DNA of 37,253 bases, from assembly GCA_038207585.1 (NCBI GenBank), contig JBBQZP010000033.1, positions 1 through 37,253 on the forward strand, given 5' to 3'. The translations under genes were made by a program, and so were the position numbers. The stretch is from JBBQZP01 sp038207585. Lineage in GTDB: Bacteria; Pseudomonadota; Alphaproteobacteria; Rhodobacterales; Rhodobacteraceae. Positions 1-8,776 of this stretch are shown here, piece by piece. The notes below the pieces were generated by a model. The model was not told the origin of the DNA, ran no database searches, and saw only the letters and a program-made list of their open reading frames with translations. Every line of letters begins with the position of its first letter. Position 1 is the first letter of the stretch.

Positions 1-1
1 C

Positions 2-244
2 GGCCCCTATGCGGCAGCGGGCGGTCAACCCGGCCATGCCACCGCGTGGGAAGATGCGGACGTCAACGCCGCCACGTCCGACTTTTACAAAGCCACCCGT
101 GCAACGCTGCAAGGCGCATGGGTTCGCCCGCGCCACGATGGCTATATGGCGCTGCAAGAGGCGGTCGCTCAACGCATCACCACGGGGCTGATCGCCAAAG
201 ACGCCGGCGACGTGGTGATAGCCGACATCAACCGATTGAGATGA
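2..244 (+). CDS. C-terminal fragment of an ABC sugar transporter substrate-binding protein (cut by window edge)
   Basis: An open frame enters from the left edge and runs 80 codons to TGA at 242-244. The visible residues include FYKATRATLQGAWVRPRHDG followed by YMALQEAV and, at the end, VVIADINRLR. This resembles the C-terminal lobe of family 1 extracellular solute-binding proteins of carbohydrate ABC transporters, where a WVRPRxDGYM stretch and a final IADxNRL helix are common. Such a protein would bind a sugar or polyol in the periplasm and deliver it to a permease/ATPase pair. No permease or ATPase partner follows; the next 490 bases hold no gene and then a dead transposase, so the transport operon may end or be broken here. 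The last residues are slightly shorter than usual. The family assignment is by recognition and the substrate is unknown. Confidence 0.55.
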   Translation, partial: GPYAAAGGQPGHATAWEDADVNAATSDFYKATRATLQGAWVRPRHDGYMALQEAVAQRITTGLIAKDAGDVVIADINRLR

Positions 245-737
245 TAGAACATGGCGGGATCGGGCTGATCAGATCAACGGCATCATGCGGCGGGAACTGA
301 AAGCGCGTATTTCACCAATCCTGTCAGAGCGTCTGATCGACCCCGAACCCGTCGCGTCTTTGCCGCCGAATTTATCGCTGAACCCAACCTGCTGGCTGCC
401 ACCCACAATCGGCTGACCAAGCGCTCACGCAAGGTCGGCGCGCCTCTTACAGTGGCAGACTGTTAGGCTCCTGACGTCGGTAACGGGACCGTCCCAATCA
501 AGCGATTCTGCGCATGTGGCACCGACCTCTGTTGAACGGTCTGATATTTGTTCTTTCGACTTGGTCCTTTTGGTGCCGCTGCCTTCGTCTGATATTTCCC
601 CGGTTGTACGCTTCGACAAGTAGTCGGCGCGATTGCAGCCATCACGATGCTGATTCAAATTCGATTCCGATGTGTCCATCTTGTAGGCGTGCTCTGCGCG
701 CGCAACGCGGGCCCCGCTACAGCATCTCCTTCCTGTC
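245..737. other. Gene-poor stretch, no recognisable gene
   Basis: About 490 bases with no convincing coding frame. One plus-strand frame from about 302 to the TAG at 464-466 reads through FAAEFIAEPNLLAATHNRL, which looks protein-like but matches no family I recognise and has no credible start. Several antisense frames are open but show mixed low-complexity residues. The base composition from about 480 to 700 is visibly less GC-rich than the flanking genes. The simplest reading is eroded DNA between a truncated transporter gene and a dead insertion sequence. Confidence 0.5.
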
Positions 738-1330
738 CTATAACCGGAACCTGAGGTTGGCTGCGAGGACCGCAGTTGACATGGAGACCGTCGGGCATCT
801 GTCGTAGCGGGTTGCGACCTATGAGGAGGATCAGAAAACAGTCCGAAGGGCATTTTCTCGACGATTGGCCAGTCCTTCAACGCCCGAACATGATCTTGAT
901 ACAATTGCGGCGTTTGCAGCGGTGCTTGTCCATTGCCCGGCAGTGCATTGCAAAGCAATGTCACGAAAGGGGTATTTCACCGGCATATTCGAACCAAGGG
1001 CGCATGCCTGCTTGCGTCGATCAGCATCATCTTCGGAAAAGCGGCCTCTGATGCTGAGCCTTCCATCATCCGGGCGGAAATGCAGTTGTCACAACGCTGC
1101 GCCCAGCGGTTGTAGAGTGTCTTGGGCCGGCCGCCCTCCTATGGCGCGTCACATCACCGCACATCGTTGGGTTTGATGAAGGTTCTTCCGCTCACTCCCC
1201 CTCCCACGGTTTGCAGGCAAACCGTTGCCAGGCATTGGGATCATCGACACGCGGCACGCCGAGGCTCGCAGGGGAAAGAAGTTGCAGGCGCGCCATTTTT
1301 GCGTCCATCAGCCAGAAAATTTTGTCCATC
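738..1330 (-). pseudogene. Decayed IS5-family (IS427-like) transposase remnant
   Basis: Reading the minus strand, pieces of an IS5-family transposase appear in order but in different frames. They are MDKIFWLMDAKMARLQLLSP and GVPRVDD from the ATG at 1328-1330, then RPKTLYNRW, ARMMEG and MLIDAS around 1000-1115, then DKHRCKRRNCIKIMFGR and LKDW around 840-920, and finally VATRYDRCPTVSMSTAVLAA ending at the TAG at 738-740. Intact IS427-group enzymes read similarly, with TLYNRWKRW, MIDATYLKAH, YDKRRYKRRNRIEIMFGRLKDWRRVATRYDRCP. In-frame stops, several frameshifts and an internal deletion that removes the middle catalytic Asp region make it non-functional. I could not place the terminal inverted repeats. 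It sits just downstream of the 3' end of puuD and marks an old insertion at the island edge. Confidence 0.8.
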
Positions 1331-1390
1331 ATCCAGTCCCGCTGCGGAGTCTGACTCACGCCAGCCAGGCAAGATCAATGCGTCCTTCCC

Positions 1391-2611
1391 CTAACCCTGC
1401 ACCCCGCGGAACCACGCCACAATAGCCGCCCGTTCCTGCGGCTCGATATAGCTCAGGTTTCCCGGCGGCATCGCATGGCTGATCCCGGCCTGCATGTAGA
1501 TGCGGCCCGCCATATGGGCAATCTCGCCTGGCGTCTCCAGCACCACCCCTTTGGGCGGCCAATACATCCCCTCCCACGACGGCTCGGCGGCATGGCACAT
1601 CGCACAGCGGCCTTGCACAATCTGCGTCACATCTTCGAACCCTGCCGCATCCGCAAACCGGAGCGCCTCGCCCGTCAATGCCTGATCCTCCGGCGCGGTT
1701 TTCATCGGAAGGCTCGACAGCCACGCGCAGATGATCATCAGAATGACCGTCACCCCCCAGGTCCAGTGCGGCTTGCCTTTGCCTGCGTGCATCGAGTTGA
1801 AATAGTGCCGGATCGTGACTCCCATCAGAAACACAAGGCTCGCAATCACCCAGTTGTAGGGCGTGGCAAAGATCAGCGGATAATGATTGGACAGCATCAG
1901 GAACAGCACCGGCAGCGTCAGATAATTGTTGTGCGTGCTGCGCTGCTTGGCGATGCGCCCGTATTTCGCATCAGGGCTCCGCCCCGCCTTGAGGTCCGCC
2001 ACCACAATCCGCTGGTTCGGCATGATGATCAGAAACACATTCGCCGTCATGATCGTGGCGGTGAACGCGCCCAGATGCAACAGCGCCGCCCGCCCCGAAA
2101 AGACCTGCGTATAGCCCCAGGCCATGCCCACGAGAATGACGTAAAGCCCCAGCATCAGGCGTGTGGGGTCATCACCAAACCGGCTTTTGCAGATCAGATC
2201 ATAGACGATCCAGCCAAACGCCAGCGATGCCAGCGAGATGCCGATGGCCTGCCACACCGGCACATCCAGCACCGATGGGTCCACCAGATACAACTCGGCC
2301 CCCATGTAATAGACCAGCACCAGCATCACGAACCCCGAAAGCCAGGTCGCATAGCTTTCCCATTTGAACCAGGTCAGATGCTCGGGCAGACGGTCAGGGG
2401 CCACGAGGTATTTCTGGATGTGATAGAACCCGCCGCCATGCACCTGCCATTCCTCGCCATAGGCCTTTTCCGGCATGCCGGGGGCTTTGCGCAGACTCAG
2501 ATCGAGTGCGATGAAATAGAACGACGATCCGATCCACGCGATCGCGGTGATCACATGTGTCCAGCGCGCCGCAATCTGCACCCATTCCCACAAGACGGCA
2601 TAGTCATACAT
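1391..2611 (-). CDS. puuD: Membrane-bound urate hydroxylase PuuD with C-terminal cytochrome c domain
   Basis: PuuD-type enzymes oxidise urate to 5-hydroxyisourate in the membrane, passing electrons to a fused cytochrome c instead of making peroxide like soluble uricase. The protein (406 residues from the chosen start) has an N-terminal region with about eight hydrophobic segments, including the early HVITAIAWIGSSFYFIALD, and conserved stretches such as QRIVVAD and HNNYLTLPVLFLML. A C-terminal haem c domain carries CAMCH and a distal Met in the AMPPGNLS segment. The ATG at 2609-2611 is preceded by AAGAGG at 8 bases; a GTG at 2632 would add seven residues (NQEDLP) that merely translate this ribosome binding site, so the shorter form is preferred. 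It is divergent from a LysR regulator and followed by a dead transposase. It opens the urate pathway completed by the genes to the right. Confidence 0.93.
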   Translation of the reverse strand: MYDYAVLWEWVQIAARWTHVITAIAWIGSSFYFIALDLSLRKAPGMPEKAYGEEWQVHGGGFYHIQKYLVAPDRLPEHLTWFKWESYATWLSGFVMLVLVYYMGAELYLVDPSVLDVPVWQAIGISLASLAFGWIVYDLICKSRFGDDPTRLMLGLYVILVGMAWGYTQVFSGRAALLHLGAFTATIMTANVFLIIMPNQRIVVADLKAGRSPDAKYGRIAKQRSTHNNYLTLPVLFLMLSNHYPLIFATPYNWVIASLVFLMGVTIRHYFNSMHAGKGKPHWTWGVTVILMIICAWLSSLPMKTAPEDQALTGEALRFADAAGFEDVTQIVQGRCAMCHAAEPSWEGMYWPPKGVVLETPGEIAHMAGRIYMQAGISHAMPPGNLSYIEPQERAAIVAWFRGVQG

Positions 2612-2720
2612 CGGCAAATCCTCTTGGTTCACACCACGCTATACCCAAGGGCGTCTTTCTGTTAATCCTGCAAATAGCCGATCACTTTCAATCTGCACAA
2701 GATAATCGCGGGGATGGTCC
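2612..2720. promoter_or_regulatory. Divergent control region between puuD and the LysR gene
   Basis: The 109 bases between the two divergent start codons are more AT-rich than the genes. This is the classic position for a LysR-type regulator to bind, controlling itself and the divergent target. I see no unambiguous T-N11-A palindrome or promoter hexamers that I would defend base by base. The assignment rests on layout only. Confidence 0.5.
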
Positions 2721-3653
2721 ATGTCCTACGTCAGCACGCTCAAAATGTTCACCCGCGTCTATGAATTGGGCAGTATGAGTGCGGCAGCCCGCGATCAGCG
2801 CACCTCGCCCGCCGTCGCATCGGCCCGCATCTCCGAACTGGAAAAACATCTGGGCGTGCGGCTGTTCAACCGCACCACCCGCAGCCTGCATCCCACCGAA
2901 AATGGCCGCCTGTTCTATGACGGCGCGCTGCGCGTGCTGGATGCGATTGCCGACGCCGAAGCCGCCGTCTCCACCGCCACCCAGAACCCGCGCGGCACGG
3001 TGTTCATCGCGGCCCCCCTTGGCATCGGCAGGCGCCTGATTGCGCCGCAGGTGCCCGCATTCCGTGAGGCTTATCCCCAGATCGACGTGCGCCTGCGCCT
3101 GTCAGACCGCAACATTGACGTCACCGCCGAAGGCATCGACATGGCCTTCCATCTGGGCACGCTGGAGGACAGCACCCTGAAAGTCCGTCACATCGCCGAT
3201 TGCCCGCGCCTTTTGTGCGCCGCCCCCGCCTATATCGCCAAACGTGGCATGCCCGCATCAGGCGACGATCTGCTGGGGGGACAGCACGATTGCCTGAACC
3301 TGCGCTTTCCCGGCGCGCGCGAATTCCAGTGGACGCTGCAAACCCCCGAAGGCCCCCGCAAATACGACATCACCGGCCCCTTCGAATCCGACGATGGCGA
3401 TGTGCTGACCGGCTGGGCGCTTGATGCGCGCGGGATCGTGCTGAAGCCGTATTTCGAGGTTGCCGATCATCTGCGCAGCGGCGCGCTTGTTCCCGTCGCA
3501 ACAAAAACCCCGCCCCTGCCCGTGCAGCTTTCCGCCGTCACCCAGCACCGCCGCCTGAAAGACCCCAAGGTGAAACTGCTGACCGACTACATGGTCGCCC
3601 ACTGCCGCGACGTGCTGCGCCGCATCAGCACCGACCCAGCCCTTTCATTTTGA
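2721..3653 (+). CDS. LysR-family transcriptional regulator of the urate island
   Basis: A 310-residue protein of normal LysR length. The N-terminal winged helix-turn-helix covers about residues 3-62, with FTRVYELGSMSAAARDQ, then ARISELEKHLGVRLFNRTTR. The C-terminal part is the two-lobed LysR substrate domain, with RGTVFIAAPLGIGRRLIAP starting near residue 92. LysR proteins bind as tetramers and respond to a small-molecule ligand. Its position, divergent from puuD and inside a purine catabolic island, suggests it senses urate or a downstream ureide, but the ligand cannot be read from the sequence. The 3' end is unusual: the last codons (ALSF then TGA) lie inside a dispersed AT-rich/GC-rich element also found upstream of bhcB. 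It converges with the 5-hydroxyisourate hydrolase gene, only 31 bases away. Confidence 0.9.
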   Translation: MSYVSTLKMFTRVYELGSMSAAARDQRTSPAVASARISELEKHLGVRLFNRTTRSLHPTENGRLFYDGALRVLDAIADAEAAVSTATQNPRGTVFIAAPLGIGRRLIAPQVPAFREAYPQIDVRLRLSDRNIDVTAEGIDMAFHLGTLEDSTLKVRHIADCPRLLCAAPAYIAKRGMPASGDDLLGGQHDCLNLRFPGAREFQWTLQTPEGPRKYDITGPFESDDGDVLTGWALDARGIVLKPYFEVADHLRSGALVPVATKTPPLPVQLSAVTQHRRLKDPKVKLLTDYMVAHCRDVLRRISTDPALSF

Positions 3654-3682
3654 TAAAAATATCCTCGCCGAAGGCACTCTGC
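3644..3682. repeat. Copy 1 of a dispersed TTTCATTTTGAT-N-TATCC-CGCCG-AGG element
   Basis: The stretch TTTCATTTTGATAAAAATAT followed by CCTCGCCGAAGGC closely resembles TTTCATTTTGATTTAAGTAT followed by CCCCGCCGGAGGC near 13361-13392. The shared parts are TTTCATTTTGAT, then TATCC, then CGCCG(A/G)AGGC. A third place, 6488-6500, shares only AATATCCTCG. This copy overlaps the last codons of the LysR gene and lies between convergent genes, so it may act as a transcription end for either strand, although it has no strong stem. Confidence 0.6.
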
Positions 3683-3684
3683 CC

Positions 3685-4044
3685 TCAACTCCCGCGATAG
3701 GTCGAATAGGCAAAAGGGCTGATCAACAACGGCACATGGTAGTGCGCCCCCGCATCCGCCACCCCGAACCGGATCGGGATTTCGTCCAGAAACGCAACGC
3801 CCTCGCCCGCCTGCCCGCTGCCGCGCAGATAATTCCCCGCGCAAAACACCAACTCATAAACCCCGGCGGTCAGCGCCGCCCCCGCCAGCATCGGTGCATC
3901 GGTGCGCCCGTCGGCATTCGTCACCGTCTCGGCGATCTTCGCGTGCTTGCCCTCGCTGACCCGGTAAAGCACAATCCGCACCCCCGCCGCAGGTTTGCCC
4001 CGCGCCGTGTCCAGCACGTGTGTCGTCAATCGTCCCTCGGCCAT
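3685..4044 (-). CDS. uraH: 5-hydroxyisourate hydrolase (transthyretin-like)
   Basis: Hydrolyses 5-hydroxyisourate, the unstable product of urate oxidation, to OHCU. The 119-residue protein has the family's typical size. The N-terminal signature is RLTTHVLDTARGKPAAGVRI, the core has ETVTNADGRTDAPML, and the C-terminal signature is YHVPLLISPFAYSTYRGS, ending in the diagnostic YRGS tetrapeptide. The active-site His residues are present in TTHVLD and in HYHVPLL. The ATG at 4042-4044 has AGGGGA six bases upstream; a longer frame starting at 4152 would add an uncharacteristic basic extension and is rejected. It points away from the puuE-uraD fusion, so the two share the roughly 150-base region 4045-4193 as a divergent promoter area. 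Confidence 0.95.
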   Translation of the reverse strand: MAEGRLTTHVLDTARGKPAAGVRIVLYRVSEGKHAKIAETVTNADGRTDAPMLAGAALTAGVYELVFCAGNYLRGSGQAGEGVAFLDEIPIRFGVADAGAHYHVPLLISPFAYSTYRGS

Positions 4045-4182
4045 GTCATTCCCCTGCGCGGATTTCGGGCGATCATGCGCCAGCTTGCCCGGAATTGCGA
4101 CCTCCACATTGCGCCACAGGTCTTTCGTGCTTTTCTTGAAAAACCCCGTCATTCTTCTGTCATATGCTGAAGATGAACCGGC

Positions 4183-4188
4183 AGGAGG
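4183..4188 (+). promoter_or_regulatory. Ribosome binding site that fixes a TTG start for puuE-uraD
   Basis: AGGAGG lies five bases before TTG at 4194-4196. Starting there gives the N-terminus MYRYPRDFHGHG, which matches the usual (T)RYPRDM-like beginning of PuuE proteins. The in-frame ATGs at 4164 and 4173 lack a comparable site and would add up to ten residues that translate the ribosome binding site itself. Confidence 0.7.
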
Positions 4189-4193
4189 CCGCC

Positions 4194-5605
4194 TTGTACC
4201 GATACCCCCGCGATTTTCATGGCCACGGCCCGAACCCGCCTGATGCGAAATGGCCGGGTGGCGCGAAAATCGCGATCAGCCTTGTGCTGAACTATGAAGA
4301 AGGCGGCGAAAACAACGTCCTGCACGGCGATGCCGCGTCCGAGGCATTCTTAAGCGATATCGCAGGCGCGCAGCCTTGGCCGGGCCAGCGCCACTGGAAC
4401 ATGGAATCGCTCTACGATTACGGCGCGCGGGCCGGGTTCTGGCGGCTGCACCGCCTGTTCACGGACCGCAAACTGCCGGTCACGATCTTCGGCGTCGCCA
4501 CAGCCCTTGCCCGCAACCCCGGACAGGTCGCAGCGATGCAGGCCGCAGATTGGGAAATCGCCAGCCACGGCCTGAAATGGGTCGATCACCGCGATATGCC
4601 CAAAGCCGAGGAACGCGCCGCCATCGCCGAGGCGATCCGCCTGCATACCGAGGTTACAGGCACCCCACCGCGCGGCTGGTATACCGGGCGCTGTTCGGAA
4701 AACACCGTGGATCTGGTCGCTGAAACCGGCGGTTTTGACTGGATTTCAGACACTTACGACGATGACCTGCCCTATTGGCGCGAAGTGGGCACGCGTGATC
4801 AGTTGATCATCCCCTACACACTGGAGGCAAACGACATGCGCTTTGCCACCGCCCCCGGCTATACCACGGGCGGGCAGTTCTTCGACTATCTGCGCGACAC
4901 GTTCGATGTGCTTTACGCCGAAGGTGCTGCGGGTGCGCCAAAGATGTTTTCGATCGGCCTGCACTGCCGCCTGATCGGTCGCCCGGGCAAGATCGCTGGG
5001 CTCATGCGGTTCCTCGATCACGCCGCAGCACGCGACGGCGTCTGGTTCGCCCGGCGCGCCGACATCGCAGCGCATTGGGCGAAAACCCACCCGCACCAAC
5101 GCCGCACGCGCCCGTCACAACTGCCGCTGGCCGATTTCGTCGCAGCCTACGGCAACATTTACGAGCATTCCCCCTGGGTCGCCGAACGCGCCCACGCGCT
5201 TGAGCTTGGCCCCGCCCATGACACAGCGACAGGCCTCGCCAACGCCCTCGCCCGCGCCTTCCGCTCTGCCAGCGAAGCTGACCGCCTCGCCGTTCTGCGC
5301 GCCCACCCCGACCTTGCGGGCAAACTCGCCGCCGCCAAACGCCTGACGGCTGAAAGCACCCAGGAACAATCCAGCGCCGCCCTTGATGCCCTGACCGATG
5401 CCGAGCGCGCCGAATTCCAGCGCCTGAACGCCGAATACACTGCCAAACACGGCTTTCCCTTCATCATCGCCGTGCGCGACCATGACAAGGCGGGCATCCT
5501 TGCCGCCTTCCACACCCGCCTCGCCAACGACACCCAACCCGAGTTCGCCACCGCCTGCGCTCAGGTCGAACGCATCGCCACCCTGCGCCTGAAAGCCCTT
5601 CTCCC

Positions 5606-5609
<4 letters not shown>
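4194..5609 (+). CDS. puuE: Bifunctional allantoinase PuuE fused to OHCU decarboxylase UraD
   Basis: Two enzymes in one chain of 471 residues. The first ~305 residues form a polysaccharide-deacetylase-fold allantoinase of the PuuE type (allantoin to allantoate): RYPRDFHGHG, ISLVLNYEEGGENN, LHGDAASEAF, EIASHGLKW, RGWYTGRCSENT, GGFDWISDTYDDDLPYWRE. From about residue 310 a 2-oxo-4-hydroxy-4-carboxy-5-ureidoimidazoline decarboxylase follows, with YGNIYEHSPWVAERA, LRAHPDLAGKLA and KHGFPFIIAVR; the HPDLA histidine fits the catalytic position. UraD acts one step before PuuE, so the fusion joins consecutive reactions from OHCU to allantoate. The decarboxylase also enforces formation of S-allantoin. 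The chosen TTG start is supported by AGGAGG at 4183-4188; 4164 is the alternative. Its stop overlaps the next start in ATGA, indicating translational coupling with allE. Confidence 0.93.
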
Positions 5610-6460
<851 letters not shown>

Positions 6461-6487
6461 CGCATCTTTCCCCCTTTTTCTGTTCCC

Positions 6488-6649
6488 AAATATCCTCGGG
6501 GGGGTCCGGGGGGGGCGACAGCCCCCCCCGCCGGCGGGAATGGAACTGCGGGGCAGACAGCCCCCCCGGTCTTCGGGAATCGAACTTCGGGGCAGACAGC
6601 CCCAGCGGACTTAGCAAAAGAAACTGGGGGGCAGACAATGCCCCCAGTT
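6488..6649. repeat. Array of four GC-rich hairpin modules between allE and allA
   Basis: After AATATCCTCG comes a series of related stems: 6508-6516 pairs with 6521-6529 (nine pairs, loop GACA); GGGGCAGACAGCCCC occurs at 6550-6564 and again at 6589-6603 (five pairs, loop AGACA); 6622-6630 pairs with 6641-6649 (AACTGGGGG with CCCCCAGTT, loop GCAGACAATG). The loops share GACA. The array fills most of the 205 bases between two genes of the same pathway. The last hairpin ends 16 bases before the allA start and no clear Shine-Dalgarno sequence follows it, so the structures may alter transcription read-through or translation of allA. The individual modules look like a repeated unit, not chance GC-richness. 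Confidence 0.75.
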
Positions 6650-6665
6650 CTGCCGGTTCAACCCG

Positions 6666-7160
6666 ATGACCCGTCAGATCATCACAGAACCCCTGACCGC
6701 CGCCGCCTTCGCCCCCTTCGGCGATGTGCTCGATGCGCAAGGCACGCCTGACAAGATAATCAACGCGGGCCTCTGCGGGCGGTTTCACGACCGCGCCACG
6801 CTTGATTTCGCCGATGGCCGGGCCGGGATTTCGATCTTTCACGCCGAACCCCGCGAACTCCCCTACCGCCTCGACCTTCTGGAGCGGCACCCATTGGGCA
6901 GTCAGGCCTTTCTGCCGATGACCGAACACCCGTTCCTCGTGATCGTCGCCCCTGATCTGAACGGCACCCTCGGCACCCCCCGCGCGTTCCTGACCAACGG
7001 CGCGCAAGGTATCAATCTGCATCGCGGCATCTGGCACGGCGTGCTGACACCGCTGCACGCGCCGGGCCTTTTCGCCGTGGTTGACCGCATCGGCGCAGGT
7101 TCCAACCTTGAGGAACACGCCCTTTCCGAACCCTATCAAATTTCCCGGACGGGCCCCTAA
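6666..7160 (+). CDS. allA: Ureidoglycolate lyase
   Basis: Splits (S)-ureidoglycolate into glyoxylate and urea, the last step of this ureide route. At 164 residues it has the normal AllA length. Signature segments are LTAAAFAPFGDVLDAQG near the N-terminus, INAGLCGRFHDRATLDF, ISIFHAEPRELPYRLDLLER, HPLGSQAFLPMTEHPFLVIV and, in the active-site region, GQGINLHRGIWHG-like (here GAQGINLHRGIWHGVLTPL). The gene follows allE by 205 bases, a gap occupied by a hairpin array, so it may be in the same transcript but buffered. The glyoxylate it produces is the substrate of the bhc cycle encoded 3 kb to the right. Confidence 0.94.
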   Translation: MTRQIITEPLTAAAFAPFGDVLDAQGTPDKIINAGLCGRFHDRATLDFADGRAGISIFHAEPRELPYRLDLLERHPLGSQAFLPMTEHPFLVIVAPDLNGTLGTPRAFLTNGAQGINLHRGIWHGVLTPLHAPGLFAVVDRIGAGSNLEEHALSEPYQISRTGP

Positions 7161-7243
7161 CCCCGCCCCCTAACCGCTCTGCGTTCCGGGGGATCGCAGC
7201 GTGGCGCGAAGAACATCCCCCACAGGGACAAGGAATCAAAGGA

Positions 7244-8728
7244 ATGTCGGACCAAATTCATCCCGTCGACGTGGTATTACCCGCGCCGAAACTCTTCACT
7301 CTCGGCATCCAGCATGTGCTGGTGATGTATGCCGGGGCCATCGCTGTGCCGCTGATCGTCGGGCGTGCGCTGAAACTTTCACCCGAGGATGTGGCGTTCC
7401 TGATCTCGGCCGATCTGTTCGCCTGCGGGATTGCCACCCTGATCCAAAGCCTTGGCGTCACCCAATGGTTCGGCATCCGCCTGCCCGTCATGATGGGCGT
7501 CACCTTTGCGTCCGTCGGCCCGATGGTAGCCATCGCAGGCACCAACCCGGGGCCGGAAGGCGCGCGGCTGATCTTTGGCGCAATCATCGCGGCGGGGATT
7601 TTCGGCATGATCGTGGCCCCCTTGGTCAGCCGGATGCTTCGGTTCTTTCCGCCCGTCGTGACCGGCACGATCATTCTGGTGATCGGCGTGTCGCTGATGC
7701 GGATCGGGATCAACTGGATCTTCGGCAACCCCTTCGGACCCACAGCGCCCCAAATCGTGACCCCCGCCCATGCCGAGTGGCTGGCAACCGTGACCGACGC
7801 GGCCAAAGCCGCAAGCTCTACCCTGCCCGCCGTCCCTGAAGGGCTGGCGCTGGCCGCCAAAACCAATAACCCGGCCTATGCGCCCTTGGGCAATGTCGGT
7901 ATCTCGGCGCTGGTGCTGGTCGCGATCCTGCTGGTCGCGCGCTATGGACGCGGCTTTATTGCCAACATCTCGGTCCTCCTGGGAATCATCTTTGGCGGCA
8001 TCGTCGCCACGGCTCTGGGCCAGATGGCGTTCACCAAAGTCGGCGAGGCGGCATGGTTCGCGGTGATCAAACCCTTCCACTTCGGCATGCCGATCTTTGA
8101 CCCGGCGTTGATCATCACAATGTGCCTTGTGATGATCGTGGTGATGATCGAATCGACTGGCATGTTTCTGGCTTTGGGCGACATGACGGGCCGCAAGGTG
8201 GACCAGCCGGCACTGTCGGCAGGCCTGCGTACCGACGGATTGGGCACGCTGATTGGCGGCGTGTTCAACACCTTCCCCTATACCTCGTTCAGCCAGAATG
8301 TGGGCCTTGTCGGCGTCACCGGCATCAAATCGCGCTTTGTCTGTGTGGCGGGTGGGCTGATCCTGATCGTGCTGGGGCTGGTGCCGAAAATGGCGGCACT
8401 GGTGGAAAGCCTCCCGGTTTCGGTGTTGGGCGGAGCGGGCCTTGTGATGTTCGGGATGGTGGCGGCGACGGGCATCCGCATCCTGTCGAACGTCAATTTC
8501 AACACCAACCGCAACAATCTGTTCGTTGTGGCCGTGTCTCTTGGCTTCGGGATGATCCCGCTGATCGCGCCGAATTTCAAGCAATGGATGCCGCATGAGA
8601 TCCACCCGCTGATCGACAGTGGAATCCTTCTGGCGACAATTTCGGCGGTGACCCTGAGTGCGTTCTTCAACGGAGCCAATGCCAGTGCCGAAGATCTCAA
8701 GGCCGTAGGCTCGATGGCCGATCACTGA
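7244..8728 (+). CDS. NCS2-family purine (urate/xanthine) permease
   Basis: A 494-residue integral membrane protein of the nucleobase:cation symporter-2 family, with about 14 hydrophobic segments. It opens with FTLGIQHVLVMYAGAIAVPL, typical of the first NCS2 helix. The family signature near residues 315-370 reads GLRTDGLGTLIGGVFNTFPY then TSFSQNVGLVGVTGIKSRFV; the QNVG motif is found in urate and xanthine carriers. It should import a purine, most likely urate given the genes upstream, by proton symport. An AAGGA lies nine bases before the ATG. The 83 bases after allA have no evident terminator, so it is plausibly the last gene of the urate operon. Urate versus xanthine specificity cannot be decided from sequence. 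Confidence 0.92.
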   Translation: MSDQIHPVDVVLPAPKLFTLGIQHVLVMYAGAIAVPLIVGRALKLSPEDVAFLISADLFACGIATLIQSLGVTQWFGIRLPVMMGVTFASVGPMVAIAGTNPGPEGARLIFGAIIAAGIFGMIVAPLVSRMLRFFPPVVTGTIILVIGVSLMRIGINWIFGNPFGPTAPQIVTPAHAEWLATVTDAAKAASSTLPAVPEGLALAAKTNNPAYAPLGNVGISALVLVAILLVARYGRGFIANISVLLGIIFGGIVATALGQMAFTKVGEAAWFAVIKPFHFGMPIFDPALIITMCLVMIVVMIESTGMFLALGDMTGRKVDQPALSAGLRTDGLGTLIGGVFNTFPYTSFSQNVGLVGVTGIKSRFVCVAGGLILIVLGLVPKMAALVESLPVSVLGGAGLVMFGMVAATGIRILSNVNFNTNRNNLFVVAVSLGFGMIPLIAPNFKQWMPHEIHPLIDSGILLATISAVTLSAFFNGANASAEDLKAVGSMADH

Positions 8729-8738
8729 ACCCGGTTGA

Positions 8739-8758
8739 CTGTCACGCAGGATTGACAG
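8739..8758. promoter_or_regulatory. Small perfect inverted repeat CTGTCA-N8-TGACAG
   Basis: Two perfect six-base arms separated by eight bases lie in the 48-base gap between the permease stop and the FrhB-family start. It could be an operator half-site pair or a weak hairpin. There is no T-tract, so it is not a clear terminator. Only the symmetry is seen; any function is inference. Confidence 0.3.
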
Positions 8759-8776
8759 CTTCATGGGGCGGAGAAT

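Noticed and set aside
425..964. 179-codon minus-strand open frame in the gene-poor stretch
   Set aside because: Its first part merely runs through a decayed transposase in mixed frames and the rest matches nothing; it is not a gene.
6488..6649. CRISPR-like array
   Set aside because: The repeats are short GC palindromes with unequal spacing and no unique spacers of constant length, and there are no cas genes.
7161..7243. Purine riboswitch upstream of the permease
   Set aside because: Only 83 bases, no purine-aptamer core and no clear expression platform could be drawn.
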